Origin: Virgisporangium ochraceum
GTDB taxonomy: Bacteria; Actinomycetota; Actinomycetes; Mycobacteriales; Micromonosporaceae
Length of the DNA stretch: 64,000 bases
NCBI RefSeq assembly: GCF_016863655.1
Contig: NZ_BOPH01000098.1
Coordinates: 1 to 64,000 of the forward strand
Direction of reading: 5' to 3'
Below, one piece after another: positions 33,368-43,455 of the stretch. Position 1 is the first letter of the stretch. Each line of letters starts with the position of its first letter. The translations under genes were made by a program, and so were the position numbers. A model generated the notes under the pieces. The model made no database searches, was not told where the DNA came from, and saw nothing but the letters and a program-made list of their open reading frames with translations.

Positions 33368-35002
33368 TCAGCCGGCCCGGCGGGCGGTGACCTGCCCGGC
33401 CGGCGTGGTGAGGGTCAGCCGGTCGGTGCCGACGTCGACGGTGACATCGGGGCCGGTGCCGGACGGGTCGTCCGGACGGTACCGGGTGCCGCCGACCGGG
33501 ACGAGGGCCAGTGCCGGGGGCGGCGTCGGCAGCTCGACGCCGTCGATGGTGCCGTGGTCGTCGACGGCGTACCAGCCGAGGAGCGCCTTTCCGCCGAACC
33601 GCACCGTCACGTAGGTGCGGGTCTCGCCGTCGGCGACCAGCGTCCCGGCGAGGTCCACGCCGGTGACCGCGCCGTGCTCGCGTTCCAGGGTCCTGCGTTC
33701 CTCGCGGCCCTCGCCGGTCCGCCCGGCGAGCAGGTCGAGGACGCGCTGCTCGTGGGCGCGGAACGCGGCGGCGCGTCCGCCCGGCGGGAACAGCGCGGCG
33801 ACCGCGTCGGCGCCGGTCGCCGTGACCGTCGGGCGCCCGTCCGCGGCGGTGACCCCGAGCGTGCCGCCGGTGTCCAGCCGGTACGTGCCGACGGCCCGGG
33901 TGAGGTCGGCGCCGGCCGCCGGTGCCGACGGGGTCGGCAGGTCGCCGCCGCCGACCAGCGCCCGGATCGTCGCCGCGAGCACCTTCTCGGCCGTCAGGAC
34001 CGGCCGGTTCGACGCGATCACGATGGCCCGCTCCCGCTGCGGCACCCACACGGCGGCCACGTCGTGCCCGACGTCGCCGCCACCGCCGGCGATCGCCACG
34101 ACCGGCGTGCCGAACACCGCGGCGTCGAACGCGACCATGCCGTTGAGGGCGTGGGAGCGCCCCTCGCCGACGTCGACGCCGGTACCGGGCGCGGGCGCCG
34201 ACCTCATCCAGGTGGCCAGCTGCCGGGGGGTCATGGCGAGCGAGCCGTTGCCGTCGAGCGCCCAGTGCGGTCCGGTGAAGTCACCCGCCTGACCGGGTCC
34301 GCCGTCGTCGAGGTAGCCGGTCGCGCGCGGTCCGGGTGCGGCCGGCTCGCCGTCCCAGAACCGGCCGCCCGTCGAGGCGAGCGTGTACTCGCGGTACGAC
34401 ATGCCCGACACCGCCTCGATGACGATCGCGAGCAGCGTGTACCCGGCGTTGCTGTACGCGTGGCCGGTGCCGGGCGGGAACGACAGCGGGAGCCGGTTGA
34501 CCGCGGCGACCGCCGCGTCGCGGGTCAGCGGCCGGTGGTCGGCGCCGAGCGTGCCGGCGAGGCCGCTGGTGTGCAGCAGCAGGTGCCGCACCGTCGCCGC
34601 CGAGACCGGACCGGTGACCTCCGGCAGGAGCGAGCCGACCGTCGCGTCGAGGGAGAGCCGCCCCTCGTCGGCGAGCCGCAGGACGCTGGCCGCGGTGAAC
34701 GCCTTGGTGACCGACCCGATGCTGTACACCGTGTCGGCGGTGTTGCGGGCGCCGGTGCGCTGGTTCGCCGACCCGTAGCCGGCGAGGCAGTCGAACCGGC
34801 CGGCCGTCGAGATCGCGACGGCACCGCTGAACCCGGCCCGCGACCACGCGCGGAACGCCGCGTCCAGCGCCGGGTCGCAGGTGCCGGCCGCAGGCGCGCC
34901 CCCGCCTTCCGGACCATCGTCGACGGTGCAGGCGGCGAGCGTTCCCCCGGCGACCGCGCCCGCCGCGACGACGAGCGCCACCAGGATGTGTCCCAGCTTC
35001 AT
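33368..35002 (-). CDS. beta-lactamase-family serine hydrolase lipoprotein
   Basis: A 544-aa secreted serine hydrolase of the class C/DD-peptidase-like fold. The signal peptide ends in a lipobox (LAAC, Cys25). Catalytic motifs are SIGSVTKAFT (SxxK) and AYSNAGY (YxN). A second domain of about 180 residues at the C-terminus is beta-rich. It probably acts on cell-wall peptides or esters at the outer face of the membrane. An in-frame GTG 21 bp upstream is an alternative start. It is followed by the two-component system genes, which may sense its product. Confidence 0.88.
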   Translation of the reverse strand: MKLGHILVALVVAAGAVAGGTLAACTVDDGPEGGGAPAAGTCDPALDAAFRAWSRAGFSGAVAISTAGRFDCLAGYGSANQRTGARNTADTVYSIGSVTKAFTAASVLRLADEGRLSLDATVGSLLPEVTGPVSAATVRHLLLHTSGLAGTLGADHRPLTRDAAVAAVNRLPLSFPPGTGHAYSNAGYTLLAIVIEAVSGMSYREYTLASTGGRFWDGEPAAPGPRATGYLDDGGPGQAGDFTGPHWALDGNGSLAMTPRQLATWMRSAPAPGTGVDVGEGRSHALNGMVAFDAAVFGTPVVAIAGGGGDVGHDVAAVWVPQRERAIVIASNRPVLTAEKVLAATIRALVGGGDLPTPSAPAAGADLTRAVGTYRLDTGGTLGVTAADGRPTVTATGADAVAALFPPGGRAAAFRAHEQRVLDLLAGRTGEGREERRTLEREHGAVTGVDLAGTLVADGETRTYVTVRFGGKALLGWYAVDDHGTIDGVELPTPPPALALVPVGGTRYRPDDPSGTGPDVTVDVGTDRLTLTTPAGQVTARRAG

Positions 35003-35061
35003 GAGACCGGAACGTAGGAGCACCCCTGCGAACCTGATGTAAACGGCGCCACGATGGGGCG

Positions 35062-35568
35062 GTGGAGACCGTGCGCCTGATCCCGTACACCGGTGCCGAC
35101 CTGGCGTTGACCGTGGCGCTCGAGGGCGACCCCACCGTCAAGGCGGACCTCGGTGGCCCGATCGGGCCGGCGGAGGCGGAGCGGATCCACCGGCACCGGC
35201 TGGAACGGATGGGCCACGGCGACCTGTTCTTCACGATCGTGCCGGACGGGGCGCGTGGGCCGGTCGGGATCGCGGCGCTGTTCGAGACCGCGTGGGGCGA
35301 CGGCGTGATCCGCGAGGCCGGGGTGATGCTGCTACCGCAGGCGCAGCGGGGCGGGCTCGGGCTGACGGCGCTGCGGATGCTCACCGAACGGGCGCGCGAA
35401 CTTCCCGAAACGGCACAGGTGCACGGGTTCACGGCGGTGACCAACAGGGGCGGCAACGAGCTGTGCCGCCGGCTCGGGTGGCGGTCGCTGGGGGAGTGCG
35501 ACCTGGACTACGAGGGCCGCCCGGTGCGGTGCCACCACTGGGTGTTCGACCTACCCGGCCGGGCGTAG
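35062..35568 (+). CDS. GNAT-family N-acetyltransferase
   Basis: A 168-aa acetyltransferase. The N-terminal half has LIPYTGADLALTVALEGDPT; the acetyl-CoA site is VMLLPQAQRGGLGLTALRML, with GGLG in the pyrophosphate loop; FTAVTNRGGNELCRRLGWRS follows. The GTG start lies in a short 59-bp gap after the divergent lipoprotein gene. Its last 18 bp overlap the convergent alpha-oxoamine synthase gene. Substrate unknown. Confidence 0.87.
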   Translation: METVRLIPYTGADLALTVALEGDPTVKADLGGPIGPAEAERIHRHRLERMGHGDLFFTIVPDGARGPVGIAALFETAWGDGVIREAGVMLLPQAQRGGLGLTALRMLTERARELPETAQVHGFTAVTNRGGNELCRRLGWRSLGECDLDYEGRPVRCHHWVFDLPGRA

Positions 35569-36768
35569 GTCCGGCGCCATCGAGGTCAGCGTGTCCAGCA
35601 GCGTGTCGACCTGGGCGTCGGTGTTCGCCGCGGTCACCTGGATGCGGAAGCCGACCTGGTCGCGCGGCACGCCCGGGTACGGGGCGAGCGTCACGTAGAT
35701 CCCGCGTTCCAGCAGCGACCAGCCGACGGCCTCCAGGCCGTCGGCGTCGCGCAGCGGGATCTGGACCAGCGGGAACCCGGACGTGTTCGGCGTGTGGACG
35801 CCCAGCCGGCGGAGGTGGTCGAGGATCCGCGCGGTCATCCGGTGCAGCCGGGCCCTCAGCGCGTCGCCGCGGTCGGCGTTGATGTCGATCCCGGCGAGCA
35901 CCGAGGCCAGCGCGGCCGTGGAGGTCGGGCCGGAGAACAGGTACGTCGGCGCGGTGACCTGCAGCCGCCGCTTGACCGCCGGCGGGCAGGCGACGAACGC
36001 GAGCATCGACGAGTACGCCTTGGAGAACCCGCTGACCAGGACGATGTTCTCGTAGGTCTGGCCCTGGTGACGCACGATCGCGTTGCCCCGCGCGCCGTAC
36101 GGGGAGGACTCGTCGCGCCGCCGCTCGCCGATCACGCCGAAGCCGTGGGCGTCGTCGACGTAGAGCAGGGCGTCGTGGTCGCGGCACACCCGGGCGAACG
36201 CGGCGAGGTCGGGCGCGTTGCCGGTCATGCTGTTCACGCCGTCCATGCACACGAGCTTCGCCGCCCGGGCCGGTGCCGTCCGCAGCTGCCCGGACAGGGC
36301 GTCGAGGTCACCGGCCGGGAAGCGGTGCAGGGTGGCGCCGAGGCCGCGGGCGAAGACGCAGCCGTCGTAGACCGTGCGGTGGGCCTGCCGGTCCAGGAAG
36401 ATGTGACCACCGTCGGCGAGCACGGGGATCGCCGACAGGTGGATCTGGCTGATCGTCGGCAGCGCGAGCACGTCGGGCGCGCCGAGGAGCTCGGCGACCC
36501 GCTCCTCGATCAGCGGGTACAGCCGCGGGCTGCCGAGCATCCGCGACCAGCTCGGGTGGGTGCCCCACCGGCGGACCTGCTCGTCGATCGCCGTGGCGAC
36601 GTCGGGTTCGAGGTCGAGGCCGAGGTAGTTGCACGACGCGAAGTCGATCAGCCAGCGCGGCCCGATGCGGATGCGTCGACCGTCGATCTCGTCGATGACC
36701 TGGTCCCACAGGCCGACCCGTTGCAGGCGGGCGATGCTGTCCGTTCCGGCCTTCGCGGGCTGATCCAT
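35551..36768 (-). CDS. PLP-dependent alpha-oxoamine synthase (BioF/KBL-like)
   Basis: A 405-aa fold-type I PLP enzyme. It shows SCNYLGLDLEPDVATAIDEQ, GTHPSWSRMLGSPRLYPLIE, DDAHGFGVIGE (cofactor Asp and His) and the Schiff-base Lys in VLVSGFSKAYSSMLAF. Family members condense an acyl-CoA or acyl carrier protein with an amino acid (8-amino-7-oxononanoate synthase, glycine C-acetyltransferase, serine palmitoyltransferase). No biotin genes are close. A GNAT gene lies 68 bp upstream on the same strand, suggesting a small biosynthetic or modification pair. Confidence 0.86.
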   Translation of the reverse strand: MDQPAKAGTDSIARLQRVGLWDQVIDEIDGRRIRIGPRWLIDFASCNYLGLDLEPDVATAIDEQVRRWGTHPSWSRMLGSPRLYPLIEERVAELLGAPDVLALPTISQIHLSAIPVLADGGHIFLDRQAHRTVYDGCVFARGLGATLHRFPAGDLDALSGQLRTAPARAAKLVCMDGVNSMTGNAPDLAAFARVCRDHDALLYVDDAHGFGVIGERRRDESSPYGARGNAIVRHQGQTYENIVLVSGFSKAYSSMLAFVACPPAVKRRLQVTAPTYLFSGPTSTAALASVLAGIDINADRGDALRARLHRMTARILDHLRRLGVHTPNTSGFPLVQIPLRDADGLEAVGWSLLERGIYVTLAPYPGVPRDQVGFRIQVTAANTDAQVDTLLDTLTSMAPDLRPAG

Positions 36769-36836
36769 GTTCACAGTCTGCGAAAACGTGATTACGAAAC
36801 GCAACGTCGTCCCGAGTTGTGAACCGTGGTTGCGTG

Positions 36837-37589
36837 TTATCGGGGTGACAGACGGTGCCGGACCCAGACGTTCGGCTCGACGTACGACGCGACCCCGGCG
36901 ACCGTGTCGCACTGCACCGGGACGAAGCCGCCCGGCACCTCGACCGGCCCGCTCTCGGCGAAGGGAAGCCCGGTCCAGCGCCGCCACTCGTCCAGCGTGC
37001 CGGTGATCGTCATCGACGACGGCGCCAGGCCGACGATCTCACCGCCGGCACGCACGTGCACCCGTAGCCACGGGTCGACCGGCAGGCCGTCCTCGCGGGT
37101 CCACGCCATGTAGTCGGCCATCGGCATCCGGGGGTGCTCGTGCTTGCGGGTCGGTCGGGCCGGCACCACCAGCTCGGAGTACCCGAGCCGCGCGCCGTTG
37201 TCGCAGGCGACGGTCATCAGCCGCGGCGACAGGCCGGTCCCGCGCAGCTGCGGCCGCACCACGGCGAACAGCGCGGCGACCCGGTCGCCGCGGCGGCCGG
37301 CCACCGCGTCGGCGGCCGCGCTGAGCAGCACCGCGTCGTAGCCGCCGGGCGGCAGCTCTCCATCGGGGGACCCGGTGAACGGCATCGTGCAGGTCATGCC
37401 GACCGGCGCGGGGACACCGGGGTCGACGGCCATGACGGTGAACTCCGGGTGCCGCTCGATCAGCCCGACGAACAGCGCGTTGGACACCGGGTCCTGGTAC
37501 AGGAACTCGGCCACGGTGTCGTCGGGGAAGTCGGTGACGTACCGGAACAGGTCCGGCCGGTCGGCGATCGTCACGAACTCGAGGTCCAT
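36837..37589 (-). CDS. GNAT-like acetyltransferase
   Basis: A 250-aa protein with GNAT character: VAALFAVVRPQLRGTGLSPR carries the acetyl-CoA loop (QLRGTGLS), followed by LMTVACDNGARLGYSELVVP. The C-terminal half (LRVHVRAGGEIVGLAPSSMT, GLPFAESGPVEVPGGFVPVQ) is typical of larger GNATs that act next to PLP or siderophore-type enzymes. The ATG at the family-like MDLEFVTIADRPDL is used; another ATG lies 9 bp upstream. It is first in an operon with the alpha-oxoamine synthase. Confidence 0.78.
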   Translation of the reverse strand: MDLEFVTIADRPDLFRYVTDFPDDTVAEFLYQDPVSNALFVGLIERHPEFTVMAVDPGVPAPVGMTCTMPFTGSPDGELPPGGYDAVLLSAAADAVAGRRGDRVAALFAVVRPQLRGTGLSPRLMTVACDNGARLGYSELVVPARPTRKHEHPRMPMADYMAWTREDGLPVDPWLRVHVRAGGEIVGLAPSSMTITGTLDEWRRWTGLPFAESGPVEVPGGFVPVQCDTVAGVASYVEPNVWVRHRLSPR

Positions 37590-37728
37590 CAGGCACATCT
37601 ACCTCATGGAACGTCTGCCGGCACGTGGATCACGCCGTCGGACCGCCCGCCCGCGAAAACCGCTCAACCCCCTCCACAAGCCGCCGACGGGGAGATGGAC
37701 CGCGCAACGGGGGGCAAGAGGGGCGCAC

Positions 37729-40700
37729 ATGTCGAAACGTGGGCTCTGGATCTACGGAGCCTGGACGACCACGCTGACCGTGCTCTACCTGCTGCTGCCC
37801 GAGTACGGCCTGCCGCTGCTGCTCGCGGTCATGCTGACCACCACGACGGCCGTCGCGGTCGGGGTGCGGCGCAACCGCCCGCGGCGCTGGCTGCCGTGGG
37901 CGCTCATCGGCGGCGCCACGTTCGCGTTCGGCACCGGCAGCATCACCGCGGTGGTGCTCAGCGAGGTGCTGCACCTCACCGCGTTCCCGTCCTGGGCCGA
38001 CGGCATCTTCCTCGGCGTCTTCATGCCGATGCTGTTCCTCGGCCTGTTCGGCCTGACCCGCTCCGGTGCCGCGATCCGTGACCGGGCCAGCATGATCGAC
38101 GCGCTGATCCTGACGGCGGCGGCCGCGTTCCTGTCGTGGGTGTTCCTCGTCAACCCGTACCTGGTCAATCCCCAGCTCAGCTCCCTGGAGAAGGGGATCT
38201 CGATCGCGTACCCGATGTACGACGTGCTCATCCTGGCGCTGTTCGCCCGGATCGCCATCGGTACGGCCCGGACCCCCAGCGTCATGTTCCTGCTGATCTC
38301 GGGGACGTCGCTGCTCGCCGCCGACGTGATGTACGGGCTGAGCCAGCTCAACGGCGACTGGCAGCTCGGCGGACCGGTCGACGTCGGGTGGCTGCTGTTC
38401 TACGCGGCCGCCGGCGCGGCGGCGCTCCACCCGTCGATGGTCGAGCTCACCGAACCGAAGGTGCTCGGGCACCAGCAGATCGCCGCCCGGCGCGTCGTCC
38501 TCGGCGTGGCGTCGCTCGCCGCGCCGGCCGTGCTGTTCGTCGAGGCGCTGAGCGGGCCGGTGCACGACGGTGTCGTGATCGCGGTCGGGTCGGCGCTGCT
38601 GGTCCTGCTCGCGATCACCCGCATGTCGGTCGTCGCGAGCAGCCTGACCCGCAGCCTGACCCGCGAGCGCGAGCTGCGGCTGGCGTGCGAGGCGCTGCTG
38701 TCCACGACCGACCCGTCAGCGCTGCGCGAGGTCATGATCTCCGCCGTGGCGCGGCTGCTGCCACCGGACGCGCCGCACCGGGTCGTCCTGGAGCTGAACG
38801 GCGTGGGGGACAGCGACGTCGAGATGGCCATGCGGTACACGCGGACGCTGCCGCCCGACCTGGCCGCCCGGCTCGGTGACGTCGAGCTGGCCCTGCACTG
38901 CCCGCTGTCGGTCGGACGCCGCCACGTCGGTGACCTGTACGTCGCCGCCGACGAAACCGCGCTGGTCGGTCTGCAGGACGCCGTGCCCGTGCTGGCCGGG
39001 CAGGCCGCGAGCATGGTCCAGACGATCAGCCTCAACCGCGAGATCAACCGGCGCGACAGCGAGGCGTACTTCCGCACGCTCGTGCTCCACGCCGCCGACG
39101 TCATCGTCATGGTCGACAGCGGGAACCTGGTCACCTACGCCAGCCCGTCCGCCGGCACCGTCCTCGGCCGTTCCGACCTGGTCGGCACCGACCTGCTCGC
39201 CCTGGTCGACCCCGACGACCGCGACCGGCTCGCCGCGACCGTCGACGCGGTGCGCGCCGGCGGCGGCGCGACCGACGCCACCGCGCTCGGCATGCGCCGC
39301 GGCGACGGCGAGCGGGCCGAGATCGAGCTGTCCATCCGCGACCTGCGCCACGAACCGACCGTCGGCCAGCTCGTGCTGACCATGCGCGACGTCACCGAGC
39401 GGCGCCGGCTCGAACGCGAGCTGCTGCGCCGCGCGTACCTGGACCAGCTGACCGGCCTGGGCAACCGGCTGCGGTTCCAGGACGCGGTCGAGGAGGCCGT
39501 GGCCCAGGCCGGGGAGACGGGTCTCGTGGCCGGTGTGCTCGTGCTCGACGTCGACGACTTCAAGGTCGTCAACGACAGCATGGGCCACGCGGTCGGCGAC
39601 CAGCTGCTCATCGAGATCAGCCGGCGCGTGGTCGACGCCCTGCCCGAGCGGGCGACCGTCGCCCGGCTCGGCGCCGACGAGTTCGGCGTGGTGTTCCCCG
39701 GCGCCATGGACACCGGGCAGATCGAGGTGGCCGTCGACACCGTGATGGCCGCCTTCACCGAACCGTTCCTGGTCAGCCACAGCGTGGTGACGGTGAACAC
39801 GAGCGTCGGTGTCGCCACCACGGAGGACGCCGCCAGTACCGAGCAGCTGCTGAGCCAGGCCGACCTGGCGCTGGACACCGCGAAGAGCGCCGGCAAGGGC
39901 CGGTGGCGCCGGTACGAGGCGTCGCTGCACAACCAGGTCATCAAGCGCATGCAGATCCGCACCGACCTCGACCAGGCGATCGCCGACGGCGCGTTCCTGC
40001 TGAACTACCAGCCGATCGTCGACCTGGGCACCGGGGTCACCCGCGGCCTGGAGGCGCTGGTGCGGTGGCACCACCCGACCCGGGGGATGATCCCGCCGCT
40101 GGAGTTCATCGAGGTGGCCGAGGAGTCCGGGCTGATCGTGCCGCTGGGCACGTGGGTGATGCGCAACGCGATCGCGACGGCGGCCACGTGGATGGCGCTG
40201 CGTCCGGAGGACCCGCCGTACGTCAGCGTCAACGTGTCGGTCCGCCAGTTCCGCACCCCCGACTTCGTGGAGCGCGTGCTGGCGGACCTGGCGGAGGCGG
40301 GCCTGCCGCCGCGCCTGCTCACCGTGGAGATCACCGAGAGCCTGCTCCTCGGCGACGACGAGAAGGTCCACGCCGACATCGGCCGGCTCCGGCAGGCCGG
40401 CATCAGGGTGTCCATCGACGACTTCGGCACCGGCTACTCGTCGCTGAGCTACCTACACCGGGTGCCCGTCGACACGCTGAAGCTCGACAAGTCCTTCGTC
40501 GACACGATCTCGACCTCGGCGCGCCAGCTCGACCTCGTCCGCGGCATCATCCGGCTGGCGCAGACCCTGGAGATCGCCGTGGTCGCCGAGGGCATCGAGA
40601 CGGCCACCGACCGCGCGCTGCTCATCGACGCCCGCTGCGGCTTCGGCCAGGGCTACCTGTTCGCCCGCCCCATGCCGCGCGACGAGGTCGACGCGTGGCT

Positions 40701-40737
40701 GTCGACGGACCTGCCGCAGGCCGCCGGCGCCCGGTAG
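37729..40737 (+). CDS. membrane PAS-GGDEF-EAL cyclic-di-GMP protein
   Basis: A 1002-aa protein. About ten transmembrane helices occupy residues 1-300, then a GAF-like/linker region, a PAS domain (FRTLVLHAADVIVMVDSGNL, about 445-560), a diguanylate cyclase domain (about 570-730) and an EAL phosphodiesterase domain (about 745-990). The cyclase signature reads RLGADEFGVVF, GADEF in place of GGDEF. The EAL domain looks complete: YQPIVDLG, LEALVRWHHP, DDFGTGYSSLSYLHR, LKLDKSFVD, AEGIET. It controls cyclic-di-GMP, more likely by breakdown. The ATG is chosen because the helix set begins there. Confidence 0.92.
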   Translation: MSKRGLWIYGAWTTTLTVLYLLLPEYGLPLLLAVMLTTTTAVAVGVRRNRPRRWLPWALIGGATFAFGTGSITAVVLSEVLHLTAFPSWADGIFLGVFMPMLFLGLFGLTRSGAAIRDRASMIDALILTAAAAFLSWVFLVNPYLVNPQLSSLEKGISIAYPMYDVLILALFARIAIGTARTPSVMFLLISGTSLLAADVMYGLSQLNGDWQLGGPVDVGWLLFYAAAGAAALHPSMVELTEPKVLGHQQIAARRVVLGVASLAAPAVLFVEALSGPVHDGVVIAVGSALLVLLAITRMSVVASSLTRSLTRERELRLACEALLSTTDPSALREVMISAVARLLPPDAPHRVVLELNGVGDSDVEMAMRYTRTLPPDLAARLGDVELALHCPLSVGRRHVGDLYVAADETALVGLQDAVPVLAGQAASMVQTISLNREINRRDSEAYFRTLVLHAADVIVMVDSGNLVTYASPSAGTVLGRSDLVGTDLLALVDPDDRDRLAATVDAVRAGGGATDATALGMRRGDGERAEIELSIRDLRHEPTVGQLVLTMRDVTERRRLERELLRRAYLDQLTGLGNRLRFQDAVEEAVAQAGETGLVAGVLVLDVDDFKVVNDSMGHAVGDQLLIEISRRVVDALPERATVARLGADEFGVVFPGAMDTGQIEVAVDTVMAAFTEPFLVSHSVVTVNTSVGVATTEDAASTEQLLSQADLALDTAKSAGKGRWRRYEASLHNQVIKRMQIRTDLDQAIADGAFLLNYQPIVDLGTGVTRGLEALVRWHHPTRGMIPPLEFIEVAEESGLIVPLGTWVMRNAIATAATWMALRPEDPPYVSVNVSVRQFRTPDFVERVLADLAEAGLPPRLLTVEITESLLLGDDEKVHADIGRLRQAGIRVSIDDFGTGYSSLSYLHRVPVDTLKLDKSFVDTISTSARQLDLVRGIIRLAQTLEIAVVAEGIETATDRALLIDARCGFGQGYLFARPMPRDEVDAWLSTDLPQAAGAR

Positions 40738-40740
40738 GCG

Positions 40741-41058
40741 TCAGCAGGCGCCGGCCGTGTCCCTCACGAAGTACCGCAGGGTGACGTAGTTGGTCGACTC
40801 GCCGACCTTCACCGCCTGCTGCGCCGGAACGCAGACCTGCCGTTCGAACGTCGACGGCAGACCGTAGGCCTGCTTGTACACGTTGGCGAGCACGCCCTGT
40901 GCGGTGCAGTTGCCGTAGTAGAACCGCCGGTGGTACTGGCCGCTGTCGCCGGCCTCGGTGTAGTTGCCGCACGTGACCGCGGCGGCGGCCGGTGCCGCGG
41001 GGACGAGCGTGGCCGCCACGGCGAGCGTGGCGAACGTGAGTGCTGTCAGTCGCTTCAT
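40741..41058 (-). CDS. small secreted protein with four cysteines
   Basis: A 105-aa secreted protein. The signal peptide MKRLTALTFATLAVAATLVP is followed by an AxA cleavage region (AAPAAAA). The mature ~78 residues have four Cys (VTCGNY, YGNCTAQG, RQVCVPAQ and the terminal GAC), consistent with two disulfides. An ATG 9 bp upstream is an alternative start. It is convergent with the GGDEF-EAL gene and divergent from the GH42 gene. Family not recognised; likely a small extracellular enzyme inhibitor or structural protein. Confidence 0.75.
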   Translation of the reverse strand: MKRLTALTFATLAVAATLVPAAPAAAAVTCGNYTEAGDSGQYHRRFYYGNCTAQGVLANVYKQAYGLPSTFERQVCVPAQQAVKVGESTNYVTLRYFVRDTAGAC

Positions 41059-41181
41059 GCGAGCCATCAACCCACGGCGGCCGGGACCGGTCGACCCCTG
41101 AAGACCGGTCGGGGTGGTCGGGGTGCGGCGGGCCACCGGCTACGCTCCTCTGCCACGTCGTCCAGACCAACGGGAGCATCG

Positions 41182-43164
41182 ATGGACATTCCTGGGGGCC
41201 GGCTCGCCTTCGGCGGCGACTACAACCCGGAGCAGTGGGACGAGCCGGTCTGGGAGGAGGACGTCCGGCTGATGGGGGAGGCCGGCGTCACGATGGTGAC
41301 GCTGGGTGTGTTCTCGTGGGGGAGCCTGGAGACCGCCGACGGCGCGTTCGACTTCGGCTGGCTCGACCGGGTCGTCGACCTGCTGCACGCCGGTGGCATC
41401 GCCGTCGACCTGGCCACACCCACGGCGTCCCCGCCGATCTGGCTCCACCAGGCGCACCGCGAGGTGATCCCGGTGTCGCGCACCGGCATGCGGTACTGGC
41501 AGGGCGGCCGGCTGATGTTCTGCCCGAGCTCGCCGGTGTTCCGCCGCTACGCGCTACGGATCGTGGCGAAGCTCGCCGAGCGCTACGGCACCCACCCGGC
41601 GGTGCGGATGTGGCACGTGTCCAACGAGCTCGGCGGCGGCAACCGGCACTGCTACTGCGACGGGTCGGCCGCGGCGTTCCGGCGCTGGCTCGCCGCCCGG
41701 CACTCCAGCGTCGAGGCGATGAACCGCGCCTGGGGGACCGCATTCTGGGGACACCGCTACGGCGGCTTCGACGAGGTGCTGCCGCCACTGGACAGCGAGT
41801 CGGCCCAGAATCCCGGCCTGCTGCTGGACTTCGACCGGTTCAGCTCCGACGCGCTGCTGGAGCACTACCTCGCCGAGCGCGACGTGCTCGCGGCGACCGG
41901 CCTCCCGGTCACCACGAACTTCATGGTCGGCACCGGGCCCGACGTCGTCGACTACGCCCGGTGGACGCCGCACGTCGACGTGGTGACCAACGACCACTAC
42001 ACGCGGTCGACCGACCCGCTGCGGCACGTGGAGCTGGCGTTCGCCGCCGACCGGACCCGGGGGCTGGACACCGGCCGGCCGTGGCTGCTGATGGAGCACT
42101 CGACCAGCGCGGTCAACTGGCAGCGGCGCAACCGGTCCAAGGAGCCGGGCGAGCTCGTCCGCAACAGCCTGGCGCACGTGGCCCGCGGCTCCGACGGCGC
42201 GATGTTCTTCCAGTGGCGCGCCTCCACCGCGGGCGCCGAGCAGTTCCACTCGGGGATGGTGCCGCACGCCGGCACCCGGTCGAAGGTCTGGCGCGAGGTG
42301 TGCGAGCTCGGCGCGGTGCTCGGCCGCCTCGCGGAGGTCCGCGGCTCGCGCACCACCGCCGACGTCGCGCTGCTCTACGACGACGAGGCCGGCTGGGCCT
42401 GGAACGCCGGGCAGAAGCCGCACCACGACCTGCCCCTGCCGCACGCGGCCCGCGACTGGCACCGGGCGTTGTGGCGGCACGGGATCACCGTCGACGTCGT
42501 GCCGCCGTGGACCGACCTCGACCGGTACGCGGTCGTGGTGGTCCCGGCGCTGTTCCTGGCCTCCGACGACACCGCGCGGGCGGTCGCGGCGGCGGCCGAC
42601 CGCGGCGCGACGGTCGTCGTGACCTACCTGTCGGGGATCGTCGACCCGACCAACCGGGTCCGCGCCGGCGGCTACCCGGGCGCGTTCCGCGACCTGCTGG
42701 GCGTGTTCGTCGAGGAGTTCCACGTGCTCCTCGACGGCGATGAGGTCGCGTTGAGCGACGGGTCGACGGCCACCGACTGGACCGAGCACGTGCACGCCGA
42801 CGACGCCGAGGTGCTCGCCCGGTTCGCGTCGGGGCCGCTGGACGGGCTGCCCGCGGTGACCCGCCGCGCGGTCGGCGCCGGCGCGGCCTGGTACGTCGCG
42901 GCCCGCCTCGACGACGGGGGGCTCGACCGGATCGTGGCCGACCTCCCGGTCACCCCGGTGGTGCCGCCGCAGGACGGCCTCGAAGCGGTCCGTCGCGTCG
43001 GCGACGACGGCACCTACCTGTTCGTCCTCAACCACAGCGACGTCGAGCGGACCGTACCGGCCCGGGGACACGACCTGGTGACCGGCGGCGCCGTCGACGG
43101 AACCCTGCGGGTGCCGGCCGGTGGCGTCGCCGTGGTGAAGGAGGCCCTACAGGGCGCCCCGTAG
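41182..43164 (+). CDS. beta-galactosidase, glycoside hydrolase family 42
   Basis: A 660-aa GH42 enzyme. The TIM-barrel begins [20 protein letters not shown]; the acid/base Glu149 is in [10 protein letters not shown] and the nucleophile Glu305 in [13 protein letters not shown]. Cys residues around HCYCDGS and MFCPSSP form the usual metal site. The middle trimerisation domain ([14 protein letters not shown]) and a C-terminal beta domain follow. No signal peptide, so it acts on imported galactosides. Fragments of fuconate-dehydratase-like and FCD-regulator genes adjoin it, hinting that it was once part of a larger sugar-catabolism locus. Confidence 0.94.
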   Translation: MDIPGGRLAFGGDYNPEQWDEPVWEEDVRLMGEAGVTMVTLGVFSWGSLETADGAFDFGWLDRVVDLLHAGGIAVDLATPTASPPIWLHQAHREVIPVSRTGMRYWQGGRLMFCPSSPVFRRYALRIVAKLAERYGTHPAVRMWHVSNELGGGNRHCYCDGSAAAFRRWLAARHSSVEAMNRAWGTAFWGHRYGGFDEVLPPLDSESAQNPGLLLDFDRFSSDALLEHYLAERDVLAATGLPVTTNFMVGTGPDVVDYARWTPHVDVVTNDHYTRSTDPLRHVELAFAADRTRGLDTGRPWLLMEHSTSAVNWQRRNRSKEPGELVRNSLAHVARGSDGAMFFQWRASTAGAEQFHSGMVPHAGTRSKVWREVCELGAVLGRLAEVRGSRTTADVALLYDDEAGWAWNAGQKPHHDLPLPHAARDWHRALWRHGITVDVVPPWTDLDRYAVVVVPALFLASDDTARAVAAAADRGATVVVTYLSGIVDPTNRVRAGGYPGAFRDLLGVFVEEFHVLLDGDEVALSDGSTATDWTEHVHADDAEVLARFASGPLDGLPAVTRRAVGAGAAWYVAARLDDGGLDRIVADLPVTPVVPPQDGLEAVRRVGDDGTYLFVLNHSDVERTVPARGHDLVTGGAVDGTLRVPAGGVAVVKEALQGAP

Positions 43165-43455
43165 CCACTCCTCGACACCGGCGACGTGCACCGTCGCCCA
43201 CGAGCGGGCGATCTCGGGCTGCCGGGCCGCGATCGCGTCGACGATCGCGTTGTGCTGCTCGCGGGTCTTGTCGACGGCGTTCTCCTGGGTGAGGCCGCGC
43301 CAGATGCGGGCCCGCGTGGTCGGGCCGGAGAGGCCGTCGATGAGCGAGCACAGCACGTTGTTGCCGGAGCCTGCCGCGATGCGCCGGTGGAACTCCAGGT
43401 CGTTGGCGACCAGCGCGTCGATGTTCGGGTCGTCGCCGGGCTCGTCGAGCAGCGC
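43147..43455 (-). pseudogene. GntR/FadR regulator, C-terminal FCD remnant
   Basis: The frame reads [20 protein letters not shown] then [20 protein letters not shown] and [20 protein letters not shown], the FCD effector domain with its His/Asp metal-type residues, ending WLRGAL. The DNA-binding domain is missing. At about 43448-43462 the DNA passes directly into the start of a different gene. The stop region overlaps the 3-prime end of the GH42 gene by 18 bp. Confidence 0.8.

Noticed and set aside
35551-36768. Biotin operon (bioF)
   Set aside because: The gene is a BioF/KBL-family enzyme, but its neighbours are GNAT genes and no bioA, bioB or bioD is present.
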